NCBI RefSeq assembly: GCF_047948215.1
Contig: NC_134455.1
Span: 153,308,575 to 153,372,574 of the forward strand
Direction: 5' to 3'
Length of the DNA stretch: 64,000 nt
Origin: Lycorma delicatula
Lineage: Eukaryota; Arthropoda; Insecta; Hemiptera; Fulgoridae
Shown piece after piece: positions 1 through 12,261 of the stretch. The position numbers and the translations under genes were made by a program. The first letter of the stretch is position 1, and the number at the start of each line of letters is the position of its first letter. The notes under the pieces were generated by a model. That model worked only from the letters and a program-made list of their open reading frames with translations, searched no databases and had not been told where the DNA came from.

Positions 1-158
1 TACTGATTCATATGGTAATCAAGGCAAATAGATTCTTGCTTCTGTATCTTATTTTAATTATTTATGTTAATTTATTTATTAAAAAAAAAACGGTTGATGG
101 TAGACAATACTGAGAAGCTAATAGTGTTAAAATTATGTTCCAACTTGGTTTCAAACTG

Positions 159-1690
159 CAGTGTAACCCTGCTATAATGCGGTTATTGGGGGACTTATGT
201 AACACCCGCGTTATAGGCTAACTGTGTTATTTCGTGAAGTAAATTTTAAATTACAAATGGAATCAATTAAAAAAATAGAAAAAAATCAAGGAATAATGGT
301 TTAATAGAAAAAGGCAGTACCTTATGTGTACTTACACAGAAACAAGTTAAGTGTAAAAGATACAATATTTTTTCTTTGAATGTAAACTATTTTTTAAAAT
401 AAGAATTTATTTTTTTTTTTGTTTCGTGGTTGTACATTTCTTCTTTATAATATATGAATTTACACTTTGTAAATGTAATAAATGACGATCATCACTATCA
501 CTTTATTGCTCCATCAATGTTATTACACTATTTATATTTTCCAGAATGTCTTTTATTGAGGGTTTAGACCTCTCCAGCACCTTCCCCTTCCTCCTCCGAC
601 AAATTATCGTTAGGTTGTAGAATGGAATTTACAATTTCTTCATTGGCCATGAAATGGGCAATGGGTGTTTGATTGTCTTCTTGATCCCACTCACTGAGAT
701 CACTTATAGACAATTTTTGCCTGGTTGAATTTGATAATTCCAGAGCGTGTTCGTCAGTAAAAATATGAACATTTCCTATTTCAATGTCTTCTGTATTACT
801 CTGTGACAACACTGACCAACAATTTTTAATTAATACAATTTACATTACTCCATGCTGTATACAACACTTTTTAATGTCACAGTTTTATGAAATACCATTA
901 CTTGTAATTCTGAGTTAATAATAGCGGTCAGTAGGCTCTCATTGATAATAAGTTTTAAAAGCCCGATAACTCCTAAGTCAAAATGGTGAATTCATATTAA
1001 TGTATTTGAAGCAACGTGGGCTGGCATACTTACCAATGAGCAACAGCTTTGATTTATGATTTTCTGACTTACTGGCACACAAAAGAAAAGTTACCCTTTC
1101 TTTGTTCATTTTCTTACCAGACTTATTTGGTCCCCGCTTTGCACCTAATGCTTTTGTTGGCAATAGTTTATAACACAAAGCAATTTCATTACAATTATAC
1201 AACTATTCGTCACTGAAGTTATTCTCTTCTATAACTGATTGTAATATTGTTTGTGAAAAATGTTCGGCTGCCATCGCATCTGCTGAACGAGATTCTCCTT
1301 CAACATTTACTTAGTCTATGCCAAGACAGATTTTCCATTGCGATAACCAACCACTAGAAGCACGGAATTCTTCTCCATTGTTAATTTGTTCATGAAACTT
1401 TAGTGCCTGAGCATGAAGTAATGGCCCTGATAGTGGCACTCCTTCACTCAGTTTTTTCAAAAACCAAAGGTACATACAATCATCTACAACATTAACATCA
1501 CCGAGTTTTAACATTTTTGCGATCAAGTGCGACTGTTTCATCTACTGAATCAATAAAAGAACGCAATTTATTTTCTTCTTTCACAAAACCACATATTCAC
1601 CACACCTTCACGCACACCGAATTCCCAGGATAAACTGGCTTTCGACCAACCTACTTTAACCTTTTCAATAATTTCTCATTTTTCCTTCAC
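159..1690 (-). mobile_element. Tigger/pogo-type DNA transposon relic
   Basis: Broken transposase read on the minus strand. From the N-terminus: a CENP-B-like helix-turn-helix near 1560-1690 (EKVKVGWSKASLSWEFGVRE, with a stop just upstream), a Tc5-type DNA-binding block at 1311-1541 (YLWFLKKLSEGVPLSGPLL ... ASSGWLSQWK), the start of the DDE region at 978-1202 (NKERVTFLLCASKSENHKSK), and an acidic C-terminal tail at 564-812 ending in a run of Glu. The catalytic core between about 960 and 812 is missing and several frameshifts separate the pieces. A putative terminal repeat lies at about 159-260 (CAGTGTAACCCTGCTATAAT at the outer edge, with internal GCGGTTA/CGCGTTATA-type motifs typical of these elements). 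I could not find the matching end past 1700. It cannot encode an active enzyme. Confidence 0.75.
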
Positions 1691-1699
1691 AGAATACAT

Positions 1700-2690
1700 T
1701 TTTCACTTAGAGGACATGTTAGGCAAATACGAACAAAAATAAACACTACAAAATCCAATAAATTAACCAACGTAATAAAACTTAACAATACTTACAAAGA
1801 CAGTAAAAACAGCTAGAGTACATCACAATACAAAATAACATTCAGATACCATATACTGTGTTTGGTATAGGCAGCACATTGATGGTCATATCACTATTAC
1901 AGCAAATGAGTAATGTGCAGTATATTATAAGAATTTCTCCTTTTACTGTATTAGAATCTAAGTTTAGTTTTATTGAATCACGTTTTTGGGAATTCCAAGG
2001 CTTTAAAATTGGTCTGACTAATTGACAGATGTAATATTACAAGCATACTGTTGACAATTTCAAAGGATTTATGGTGGGTTTTACACTGATATTGAATACG
2101 GTGGTAGGGTGGCTAGCATTTCTTCATCCTATTTTATTTTTTCAGATATTTTTTGGGGGACAGGTTATAATCCACATTATATCCGTATCTGCAGTATATC
2201 AAGCCACTTATAGCATGGCTGTACTGTATTAACTTCTTTTATAACAAGACAGGATCTTTGCCTTCCTGTCAAGTATCTCTGCTACAGAGGGCAATCCTGT
2301 GTTCCACTCTCAAACATTAAATAAGTGAATTACTGAAAAATGAATGAATCTTAAGTCATAAAAATTTGAGTTTTAGCCAAAATAGTTTTACATTAATGCT
2401 AATGACTCAATGCTGTCCCATCAACATACTGTCTTTTTTTAATTCTAATTAACAACACATTCTAGCATGCAATCCACAGCTGTAACAAACGTCCGATGCA
2501 GCTGAATATAAATCAAAATTAAGATGAAACACCATTAGATGAAAATATGGTAAAAATAAACGATTTTCTTAAAAATTTTTATTTTAAAATATGCATAACA
2601 TTGTTTTTTTTTTTTAGCATATTTTTGATATTTGTCATATATTATCTTTTCAAAAGATATTTATAGTTGTGTTCCTTTTGCTGTTTTCTA
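1700..2690. other. Intergenic or intronic AT-rich stretch, nothing recognised
   Basis: No exon, RNA gene or transposon protein was recognised on either strand. It lies downstream of the last HDAC6 exon seen, so it could be intron if the gene continues past position 1. Confidence 0.4.
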
Positions 2691-3204
2691 TAGCATTGTT
2701 CATTTGTTCTGTTATTACTTTTGGATCATCCAACAAAATAACTAAAACATCTGTAAAGACATAAGTCAATAAACATGTTAAAGGCACCTTCCTAGGGGTA
2801 TTGGTTGGAACTACACATTTGTTTCTATGTTTTCAAATAAATTTTTCTGACAAATTGAAAAACATTGAAGAGAGTCCATCACCTTGTCTTATTTCTGATT
2901 TTTTGGAGGTAAGGATAGAAATTTCACCTAAAAATTTAACTTTGGAAGTTGTATTTGTTAATGTTTCTCTGATTACACTAGGGAACAAAATATAATTTTT
3001 TTTTGTCTCTGTAAGAAAAATATGTGATTCTGATAGTGTTTTTTCTCCTGAATTCAAATATGATATCGGTTTTCCCCATCATGCAAGGTTTCCAAGAGAC
3101 AGGCAGTTATAATTTTCAAACATTTTAATACTTTCTGCATTCTTCACTACAGAATATTCAATCATTTGACTCACCTAGAAAGTAAGAAATGAATATTTTC
3201 TGCT

Positions 3205-4720
3205 GAATGTCGCCTATGCAGCATCCCTCTTGCTGCTCCAACAATAATTGGCCAGTATATTAAGATTCCACTTGCCTCAACACCTCTTTTCTGTAGCTGA
3301 AATCTCCTGATGAAAGTGTTCCCGTGCTGTTCACTGCGCCAAGACTTTCTGGGAAGAAATCTAGGTACGAGTGCAGGAAGTGTACTTTTAAGGACATATT
3401 ACAACCCAAATTTTTATAAAATGGTTGACAATATCACATAAATTTCCACCTTTCAATCTCCCAAAAAACTGTGAGTAACATTTTTGAATGCTTGCCAAGC
3501 TGCTTTCTCCAAAGGATTCAACAGTTCCTCAAACCTTTCATCATGTATTAGTATCGTATTTGTGGACCCACAAATATTCCCTCTTTAATTTTTGCATCAC
3601 TAATTTTAGGAAACTTCTGTTTTAAGTACATGAAATAGGAGTATTGTCCATCGCCTTGACAAAATTCTTCATTAATCCTAGTTTGATTTGTAACAAACGT
3701 AGAAACACATTTTTAGGATTACACAATGGGTCATGTTTCACATTTTTCTGTTCAGGAATGAGTGATTCGCATTTAGGCCATTCTTTTCTAATCAAATGGT
3801 TTTTTCTGTCCCTACTATCCCATTCACACAAAAAACAAGAGTACTTTGTGTAACCAAGCTGCACACCATGAATAAGTGTGATTTCCTTCAAATTATCAAA
3901 AATATTCCATTCATACACTGCATATTGAAGCTTTTCCAAAATAAATTTAGCCAGGAAGCAAGCATTTCAGACTGTTTTTTTGGATAACTTTAAATCTCGT
4001 ATGAGATCATTAAGATTTCCTTGAATCAGTAAATGAGGCTCCGATGAACTACTATCACCAGAATCTTTTTTCTTTTTCTTCCTTACTTCCATCAGACTCT
4101 GAGCTCTCTTCATCTAATGTGGAAGTTTTCATATGTTTCATACTAGCAGATTGAGCCATAGGTACTGATGGGCATTTATTGCCATTATGCAGAAGCACAG
4201 CTTTTAAACAAACTTTACAGGAAACAATGAACAAGCACCATTCTGTTGGGTTATGTTCATTACCATGTGTCTCCATAAGAGAAGAAATGTCATTACAAAA
4301 CACTAAGCCAGTTTTTTTTGAAAATGAAAAAAATAGTCTTTAAATTCAGAATGACGATAAGTATATATCTTTGTATTCTTTTAAAGAAGATTCTATCCTT
4401 TTAGTCGGGAAGCAAGCATTTTAGAGTGTTTATTTGGATATCTTTAAATCTCATATGAGATCGTTACGATTTCCTTGAATCAGTAAATGAGGCTCCAATG
4501 AACTACTTTGTTCAAAAGTTGTATCACCAGAATTTTTTTCTTTTTCTTCTTTACTTCCATCAGACTCTGAGCTCTCTTCATCTAATGTCATATGTTCTGG
4601 AGGCTTTGGTATGGGCAATTCTTTGCAGTGTGGAACTGGTCTCATTGCAGATTGCAAGTTAGGGTACACCACTCTAAGTTTTGATTTTGATGCAATACCT
4701 TTAATATTTGTTAAGCAGAA
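3205..4720 (-). pseudogene. CEWDSR-family protein gene, broken copy B
   Basis: The protein is not a family whose function I know. In order on the minus strand: a proline/acidic segment at 4451-4672 (NLQSAMRPVPHCKELPIPKP, then DEESSESDGSKEEKEK), a block at 4055-4303 (CNDISSLMETHGNEH ... KAVLLHNGNKCPSVPMA), the block at 3622-3939 (LGYTKYSCFLCEWDSRDRKN, then LQIKLGLMKNFVKAMDN), and a C-terminal block at about 3205-3420 (GCNMSLKVHFLHSYLDFFPE). This copy retains the CEWDSR block that copy A has lost. It carries frameshifts and an internal segmental duplication and cannot be translated as one product. Similar multicopy 'uncharacterized' proteins occur in other invertebrates as far as I recall; this was not searched. 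Confidence 0.65.
3951..4588. repeat. Direct duplication inside copy B (3951-4116 and 4410-4588)
   Basis: Two segments of about 170-180 bp read in the same direction and are close to 90% alike by eye. Both run from GGAAGCAAGCATTT through AATCAGTAAATGAGGCTCC to CAGACTCTGAGCTCTCTTCA. Both encode the acidic DEESSESDGSKEEKEK segment, so one is a displaced duplicate lying in the wrong place in the ORF. Confidence 0.7.
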
Positions 4721-6149
4721 ATAACAGTTCAGAAGAGTGATCTTTGGATTCCTTCCAAATCATAGGGATAGTAAATGGCATGTGGCGTGCGCCATTTTTC
4801 CATGCAGTGAGAAGCCTAGAACACGACTAACAAAAGATATATGGGACCCAGGCCCTTTTTGGTCCCTGACTTTACACCCAAAATAAAGTACATAATACTT
4901 TTTTACTAATGGAATAAGGTTTCACCTTTGTGACTTGAGTTTCACTTCACCACAAATAAAACAAAAATTATAGGAATGATTTATAAACAAACTCTAGGCA
5001 TTTTGTAACTAACAACTAATTAAAATAAATAAAGTTGTAAATATGTAATATACAATAATTCAGACACACAAAGCACTCACAATGACTTGTTTACTGGTTC
5101 ACTACTATCTCAAAACTGGCATCATTCTGATAAATATGTGCTACACTAGATCACATTTGTACATTTCTATACATGTCTGAACCTGCACAACAGCAGCAAT
5201 GCTACCCTTCGAGTTAGCTCATTTGATTCCATCACATTTACAATACTCTGGGACCTTTTACTTGATGATGGACAAATGGATGAAAAAACGTTTTAAAATA
5301 TTTTTAAAATAACAAAAAACTGTGGGTGATGGAAAAATTCCAAATACATATTTGAAAACAGTATAAAAAACTGCACCTATTGGTACTCATGAGACAAAAA
5401 TCATGTTGACCAGTGTTATATTTTTGGTTTTATCATTCACACCAAATTCTTTTAATACTTCAAAAAGATTGTCCATCTACAGAATACTATGTTTTTTAAA
5501 GCCACCATAACCCACTAAACTATTTTCAGTTATTGCTTCTGCTTATTGGATAAGAAGTTTTACAAAAATAATTAATTTGTTCTGCACAAGATTGGCATGT
5601 CATAGTGAAATTCTCTCCAGATTCCTTATTATTTTTAAGGTTTTTATTATTTCTTTAACTTCAATTCTCATTGGTAGGGAACCTGGATAAAATGTCTCAA
5701 ATGATCTGGTTTCATTTTTTTTGGAGAGGGCTGCAATGTAATAATTTCTCTCAAGTACTTCGCCAAAGTTCAAAGTTCTCTTTGTTATTATGGATTAATT
5801 TTTGGTTTTAATTTTTAAAACAAAGACTCCAAACTTGGTAAATTTTTAATTTTTTTTTTTAAAGTATGCCAAAAGTCTCATGTGTTGTTCTATCAGAAGA
5901 GTTCTCTGATTTTGTTAAGTTGTTTCTTCAAGTCTCTTCTCGATTTCCTTTGACCATTCTCTTTCTTTATTGCTTGAATTCTTGAAAACATATGAATTTT
6001 TGGTATAGTTGCATTTTTCCGCAATTCTGATACTTTGAGAAGAGTTTCTTTACACCTTTCATTCCACCATTTATGTTTCTTCTTTCTGGCTAGAAGGATT
6101 GCTCTTTCTGCTATTTCTTTAAGATTTTTAGACCAAATAGATTTAACAT

Positions 6150-7351
6150 TTTAATTTCGTTGACATGTTTTTTTAAATTTTGGTTTTATTATTATACAAT
6201 TTTATATTCTTTTGCAAGTTTCTCATTTTCTACTTGGAATAAAGTTTTCTTTTATTCTTAAGTACAGAAATCAATTTCATTGTAGTTTTTACAAGAGGCA
6301 GGTCTATTTAAAATACTCCAAGTTTTATATTCGAGGATTTCTACATTTTTTGAAGTGTGTGAATATTAATTTTAAGTTACAACATTTATACAGTTTATTT
6401 CATTTTCTCCACTTTGATTGGTTTTCTTATGGGCTGCATACTCTCTCAATTTGAGAAGTTTTTTTTACCTACTTGAAGATTGAAATCTCAGCAGAATTTT
6501 TATATTATTCTGGGAAAGTTTATAGGTTTCTACATCAAGGAGATCCCAAAAAATCTTCTGAATTTTTCTGGGTTCCTTTTGTTACCTTCATTTATTATAG
6601 CATAAGCACTGATTTTTATTTTCCAGACTTTATTGTTAAAAAAAAAATCACACAGAGGGAAATCCAAATTTTATAGATTCTTTGTTTTTGATAAATGTAG
6701 TTCCAAGCAATAGGGTAGGTTATGCATAAATCTCCCACCCAGTTTTCCTTTTAGAATTCTATATTCTTCAGATTTAAAATAATTTTCACTAGACATCTTG
6801 TTTTTTTAAACATATATAAGGATTTTAAAATTTGTTTCTGTTTATAAACATTTAAAAGAGAGTTCACATTAATCATTCCATAAAAATACTTTTATTTATA
6901 TTAAAATTGTTAGGGTTTTTTTCAACAGACTCTGACTCTTATATGCAAAGTATGTTGGTGGGCTCTCTTATCTGCACCATTTCAATCTTAACAAAGGTGA
7001 ATTCTCCTGAAGGGTTAACACCTAGAGAGGTTTTATTTCAATGGTTTGACTGTCATGCTTATAAAATTGCTGAAAATTCTAGTTTGGGTGGAATAAATTC
7101 CAAAAAACATAAGACTGGAATAGTTAGTTACAGAATTTTCTATCTTTAGTCCATCACTTTTCTTTGGAAAAATGGATCCAAAAGCGCCAATTGAAGGCGA
7201 AACATCAACACTGGCCCTAACCAAAATTCTGTCTAAATATTTTTTTCCAGAATGGAAATCAATCCCCAATCTATGCTTTATGGAAGAAAAAAATTCTACT
7301 AAGGCGTTTTACTCATTTTCCTATTTATAATCTCCTAAAATAACTACTTAC
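6150..7351. other. AT-rich stretch, possible LINE 5' remains; expected HDAC6 exon not found
   Basis: The exon completing the HDAC6 zinc finger would be expected at or below this position on the minus strand. I searched by eye for a Cys-Arg-Tyr ... His-Met ... Ser-Gly-His-Pro type exon between 1 and 7351 and did not find one. Short ORFs here look like chance frames or decayed LINE endonuclease. Confidence 0.4.
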
Positions 7352-7510
7352 TGTGTAACAGGTAAGACAAGTCCAATTTTCTTGTGTAGATGAACACTCA
7401 AAACAAGGTGCATTTATATCAATTCCATGAGAAGGCACAATTGACACTTGAGACAAATGAGGGCAACCAGGCAGTGGTATAATAGCATACATCTGCTCTG
7501 TTACTAACAA
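7352..7510 (-). CDS. HDAC6: HDAC6 exon: first half of the ubiquitin-binding zinc finger (ZnF-UBP)
   Basis: This is a 53-codon phase 0/0 exon. The acceptor TTTCAAG lies upstream and the donor ACA|GTAAGTAG downstream. The translation starts LLVTEQMYAIIPLPGCPHLS and continues with GIDINAPCFECSSTQENWTC and LTCYT. This is the start of the ZnF-UBP fold of HDAC6: the CPHL cysteine and the PCxxC...ENWxCLxC cysteines are zinc ligands. In known HDAC6 the domain binds free ubiquitin C-termini and recruits polyubiquitinated aggregates for transport to aggresomes. The following exon, with the CxRYxNxHM...SGHPLxLS half, was not found and probably lies before position 1. It joins in phase to the linker exon at 13037-13516. 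Confidence 0.88.
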
Positions 7511-8820
7511 CTTGAAACAGATAATATTTAAAGCAAATTAAATAATTTTATCATGATGATAAAGCACATTTTATTTACAAAGATGATAAAGATTATTTTG
7601 ATAAATTCTAAGATATAAAGAGGCAAATATTTGAAGGCACCAACAACTTCAAAGTACAAAAACAAAATTAAACAGTAAATAATTCTTGTGAATACACAAA
7701 CAGCTTTAAATGTCAGTCCAAGGAAAATAATCTTGCTGATTAGTTATACTTTATGACTTAAAGGGAGGTGTAAACACAACGCACATCAGAAAGCTCGTAA
7801 AACAGAGTTAATGTCATCAATGACCTCTTATAAAATTTTCATATTCAATAGCCATAAAATGGAAACCACGCAAACTGTGTGCTTCTTCTGATAACTAAAA
7901 AATTGGAAGTTATGTAACAGGCTGATGACAAAGATTTAGTTACAAATAAAACTTACAATTTAGTAAAATCCTAGTTTAAGAAACAGAGAATAAAAAAGTT
8001 TCTTTTTATCTATGTTATCAACCATTAATAACATAAAACTGTTGAAGACTAATGGAGAATTTGCCTAATCATCGGAATTATAATGTTGCAAGTACCCTTA
8101 TATAAAGATTAACTGCCCTGGTTTCAAGCTATCAATTTCCTACACAGAAAAACATATTCTAGCTGACTTCAGTGTCACTGACAAAAAATAAATAAATAAC
8201 TTATACTAATCATTGAAAAAAATATATATATATTATGTAATATAAAATCAAATCTAAAAAACAGAAGGTTTTTAAATCACAAAAATCTAGAAAATAAACA
8301 ATAACTTAAAAAAGAAATAATAAGCTACTCAAATTATACACATAATTTTTTACACTAGTGTAAAAATGTTATTGAACACTAATGGGATTAATAAAAATAA
8401 AGGGATGTATACAATAATAACCCACCCATTAACTGCTATGCTGTAACTGGAAGTTTTTCAGTAAATGCCACAACATTTTATTCCCTCCAATAATTTTTTA
8501 ACTAATTTTTCTATTATAAATACATTCATATGTATGCTAATTTGAACATAAAACATGGATTTATGTAGATTCTCACTGACAATACGGTGGCAATCTCGGA
8601 AGTGTTTTCCAAAAAAAAGTATGCAACCCACAATACAACCAATGCTCTGAGTATAGAAAGTTAAAATTTGGTATACTTTGAATTTTTGTTTGATTTTTCT
8701 GTTGTTTTTAACCAGTTTTAACAGTGAAAGATTAAAGGAATAAACAAATAATAAACACAATATTAATTTATTGAATTTTACTTATTCAAGGACAAAATTT
8801 TTATAATTTTGTTAAGCATT
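7511..8820. other. HDAC6 intron, AT-rich, nothing recognised
   Basis: Intron sequence between the zinc-finger exon and the linker exon. No conserved coding block was seen. The 100-codon minus-strand frame at 8458-8760 has no recognisable domain. Confidence 0.5.
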
Positions 8821-8829
8821 TTTACATTT

Positions 8830-9860
8830 GAAAATTTTGAAAGCAATCTGAGCAAAGTCGAGGCTCATCAGCACATTTGGGGCAGAAATAACTTGTCAGT
8901 TGTTTTTTCCAAGCTTGCTGCACATTCTACATCTTAGTCTAGCTACTTTGCCATCTTTTGTTCTTTTTTTCAATTTTTTTTAGGCATCTTTCATCAGCCA
9001 TACATGCACATATGGACTTATTTCATTGTCTTTATTTTCTATTAATAAGAATAAAATAGAATAGAATAAAATCATGATAATTCAATTTCTCATTTCCATA
9101 TCTACTGTAAAGCAAATAACTTTTAGCAGAAATAACTGAAACACATGGATGGCAACTTTTTTATAGCAATGAATTGTTTTGTGTTCACATGTATAATACA
9201 ACTACATTCGATGAATGTGATTAATGCCACCCATGTAGTTGTTATATTGTGCAATTACTAAAGGTTTTTGCACTTGCCTTCCAGATTGGATTGTGACCAT
9301 CATCATAATGCCTTCACATTCTGTAGAAATCAACATCACATCTCTTTTATCCTTCCATTTGAAAACTGATACTCCACTGTTATATATCACTTTCATTTCA
9401 CCCTTCTTTAGTTTGCTTAGTAACATATCACATGAGTTTTCAGATCTGTTGATCCTAATAGTACCAGTTAACCGTGTTTTTCTTTCCAGAAGTTCAGCTC
9501 CAGTATATACTAGATTTAGAACAGATCCACCAGACTCTGTTGTTATTAAAGTACAAAATGACAGGACGAATCCTTTCTAATCATTCAGTTGCATTATATG
9601 TACGCAAATCATATGCTGAATTGAAATGACGTGTTCTCAATATTAATAAAAATCTATTTCTCGACATTTTTTTGGAAAATTGGAATTTGAAACAATGGAA
9701 CTGTCCTCCAATAATCCTCCAGTTTGTTTATTTTAATAATTCCCATGTGAAATAACAAGCCCAAAAATATTATTAACTCATTTGTAGTTATATTTATCCA
9801 TTTTGCAATATGTGAATGTTCAGTCATGCTAGAAGAAAGAAAAGTTCTTAGCATGTAGAT
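8830..9860 (-). mobile_element. piggyBac-type transposase relic
   Basis: Minus-strand fragments in the order of a piggyBac transposase. 9654-9854: ITTNELIIFLGLLFHMGIIK, then KLEDYWRTVPLFQIPIF, the conserved block at the start of the DDD domain. 9202-9426: KLKKGEMKVIYNSGVSVFKW and KWKDKRDVMLIST, then a Gly-Arg-x-Val block followed by AQYNNYMGGI, the block holding the third catalytic Asp in active enzymes (here Asn: YNNYMGG). 8830-8960: the Cys-rich C-terminal finger (CRMCSKLGKKQLTSYFCPKC, then LCSDCFQNF). The middle of the catalytic domain is deleted and frames are broken by stops. TTAA-type ends were not fixed. It lies in the 7511-13036 HDAC6 intron. Confidence 0.8.
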
Positions 9861-10044
9861 TTATTTCTCATAAAATTAAATCATAAACTCTATTATTAAA
9901 CAGAAGGGGTATTCCATTTTAATTAAACAAATGATCAGTGCATCACTGTTTTTAATTTTAATGATATTTGGTATATCATAACTATCCACTTTGTAGTGGC
10001 CAAAAAATACTTTTTATATTTTTAAAAAAGTTTTTTTTTTTAGT

Positions 10045-11222
10045 AATAGACTATTTTCTAACTTGCCAACAGGTAAAAATAGCCATTTTTGTTACTTTTC
10101 CATGAGCTATAGCATTCTTATTTAACATTGTACAGAGGGTCAAAAATGGCTTTTTGGAAGGAGTAAAGGTGAAACTTCATCTTAGAGTACTCAAAATTTT
10201 GAATACAAGATTTGTACAAGTTACAAGATTAATTACGTTTACAAATTGTTATTTTTTCAAATTTTGGGCCCAAAATAAATAATGAAGGGCTTAAGCTAAC
10301 AGCCCTGTTTTTTACCTATTAACTCTTAGGCACTAATAGTACTTTAAAAAAAGAATGGACTATTACTGAATGTCCTTCGTTAAAAAAAAAAAATAGCTAC
10401 CAAATAATATTTTGATAATGTCTCATTTTGGGGCCCAAAAACCACATGTGGGACAGGTGGGAAAAATGTGAAATATTTACAGCAATAAGTACTTTTTATG
10501 TACTTTAAAACCATATAAAATTTATTTTGTTACTTAAAGGAAGTTGACAAGTAATGAAGCCATCAAAACCGCTAAAAACACTGTTCTTTCTAACCTTGAA
10601 CAATGTATCCAAAAAATTCATAGCATGTATTTTTCAGATAATAATGTTGACCTATATATAAAAAATATTTTGCTATGTCTATAATGAGATAGCTTATATT
10701 CTAGATAGTTTGTTACCTGAAGTATGATTCATACACAACTCATGTTTAAACACGCAAGTGAATAGACATGCAGAGACACGAATGTTTAAGTAATCCTGAA
10801 TGTAAATATTGTGGAAGGCTCAGTTACTATTATTAGCCTTAGACCAAAACCATATGATATCTAGTGAGAAAAGATACAAACACATGCAATTATAATGAAT
10901 TTAGTAGCATTAGGTCCCAATAGATCAGGTACCTAAGAGTAAGAAGATTAAAAACAGGCCTATTACCCTAAGCCCTTCATTATTTAATTTGGGCCCAAAA
11001 ATTAAAAAAAATAACTTGTAAATGTAACTTCAGTAAACATTACATGATTTGGTTAAGTAACAAAATTAATTTTGAGTACACTAAGATTAAGTTCCTTCTT
11101 TACTCCTTCCAAAAAGCCATTTTTGACTCCTGCACGATGTAAAATAAGAATGCTACAGCTCACGGAGAAAGTGACAAAAATGGCTGTTTTTACCTATTGG
11201 CAACTTAGAAAAGAGAGAATTG
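10045..11222. mobile_element. Fold-back (long-TIR) element, about 1.2 kb
   Basis: The arms at about 10045-10335 and 10920-11222 are reverse complements, about 80-85% identical by eye over roughly 300 bp. Shared landmarks are TTGCCAACAGGTAAAAATAG / TTGCCAATAGGTAAAAACAG, TCAAAAATGGCTTTTTGGAA and TTTTTGGGCCCAAA..AAATAATGAAGGGCTTA. The loop of about 580 bp carries no recognisable protein. This is the shape of a non-autonomous fold-back or long-TIR MITE. It starts about 180 bp from the piggyBac relic, so it could have inserted next to it or belong to the same composite. Confidence 0.75.
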
Positions 11223-12261
11223 AGTCTCACCAGTGAGACAGGAGCAGTTTTGCAGCATTAGTACCCGTCTCATGGGTGAGATGGTAGCAACCAATGGGGT
11301 AATAAAGTATCAGAATATATTTTATTGTATATTTATGACATAGTTTATTGCTTACTATGTGTTCTTTTCATAACTATCCTTATGAGCACAATGAAATTAC
11401 ACTGTTACTTCAGAACTAAAAACAAACAAATTAAAGATAATCCAGTAGCGGTTTAACTTTCTGTGAGAAGCAATCAAAAAAATTACATAAGAACAGAATA
11501 TCAGTTTTAGACATCCTTCCAATTACAATCCATCAAATTTTTTAGGCCTCTCATCAGTCCTTACATATAAGGGTTGTTCAATAATTAAAGAGAAAAATGG
11601 CAACAGCAAAGAAACTATTAAATAGGATAAATTGAAACTGTCCGATTTCAAATTAGCATCTCTGAAATAGAAAATATAAAATGTTCAAAAAGAATTTCTA
11701 TTATTAAAACCTCTTTTATTTATTTCAAAATGTTGGCTCCACTTGAAATATTTTTTATAATTGAAATTTAATAGATCTGGCGGTTTTTAAATCTTTTTAG
11801 AGGAACCTGTAATTTAAATGATATTCCACGATTTTTTGTACCTTATTTTTCTTGTATATCTCTGTCGTTGAGTGTAATGAAAATTTATTTTCTTTTTCTT
11901 TTCACAGCATGATGTGATAAGATTTTTATTTTCTGATAATGTAAAACTGACTAATTCAATTGTGAATGTTCAAAACAGTAGGTAAATAATACATTAAATG
12001 GATATAAATGGAGTGAATAGTTTATACAGTTCCCCACATGTTTACATAATTAGAGGACAGTCCTTGATATATATCAGTACAGGGACTGCAATGTCTATTT
12101 GTCCTCATCTCTTCCAGCTATTATACTTAAATTTCTGTATCCACTGCAGCTATTGCAAATGACTGTTTGGTTTTTTCAAGTAACCACAGGCTCTTTGAAA
12201 GGGATTACAATACTCACATTTCCCTTGTAAAGACTTTCAAGCAAAGAGATGTAGTAGGTGT
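11223..12261. other. HDAC6 intron, nothing recognised
   Basis: AT-rich intron sequence with no recognisable exon or element. The segment at 11230-11300 with paired CAGTGAGACAGG / CATGGGTGAGATGG phrases is not explained. Confidence 0.4.

Larger units (their letters stand above)
3020..5360 (-). mobile_element. CEWDSR-family element, copy B (inverted-repeat bounded)
   Basis: The unit encodes a broken copy of the same protein family as copies A and C at 51.5-56.1 kb. Its 3' edge (3021-3080, plus strand TGATTCTGATAGTGTTTTTT then CTGAATTCAAATATGATATC) repeats the edge motif of copy C at 53915-53965. Its 5' edge at about 5275-5350 holds the CCATCACCCACAGTTTTTTG motif also found at the 5' edge of copy A. 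Relative to the coding direction the two edges are inverted, as in a TIR transposon. The element sits inside a LINE reverse transcriptase. Exact ends and target duplication were not resolved. Confidence 0.6.
2690..6150 (-). mobile_element. Degenerate non-LTR retrotransposon (LINE), split by another element
   Basis: Minus-strand remains of a LINE ORF2. The endonuclease-RT linker is at about 5900-6100 (KKKHKWWNERCKETLLKV). An RT helix after motif A is at 5395-5485 (NLFEVLKEFGVNDKTKN), RT motif B is at about 2835-2900 (SEIRQGDGLSSMFFNL), and a decayed motif C region lies near 2700-2790. The order and orientation fit one element. The RT is interrupted between the motif A region and motif B by about 2.3 kb that belongs to a CEWDSR-family element. 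Possible endonuclease traces lie at 6640-6760. Stops and frameshifts are numerous, so this is an old, dead copy. The family differs from the RTE copies elsewhere in the window. Confidence 0.65.

Noticed and set aside
1..7351. Second half of the HDAC6 ubiquitin-binding zinc finger
   Set aside because: No minus-strand exon with the Cys-Arg-Tyr...His-Met...Ser-Gly-His-Pro pattern was found; probably beyond position 1.
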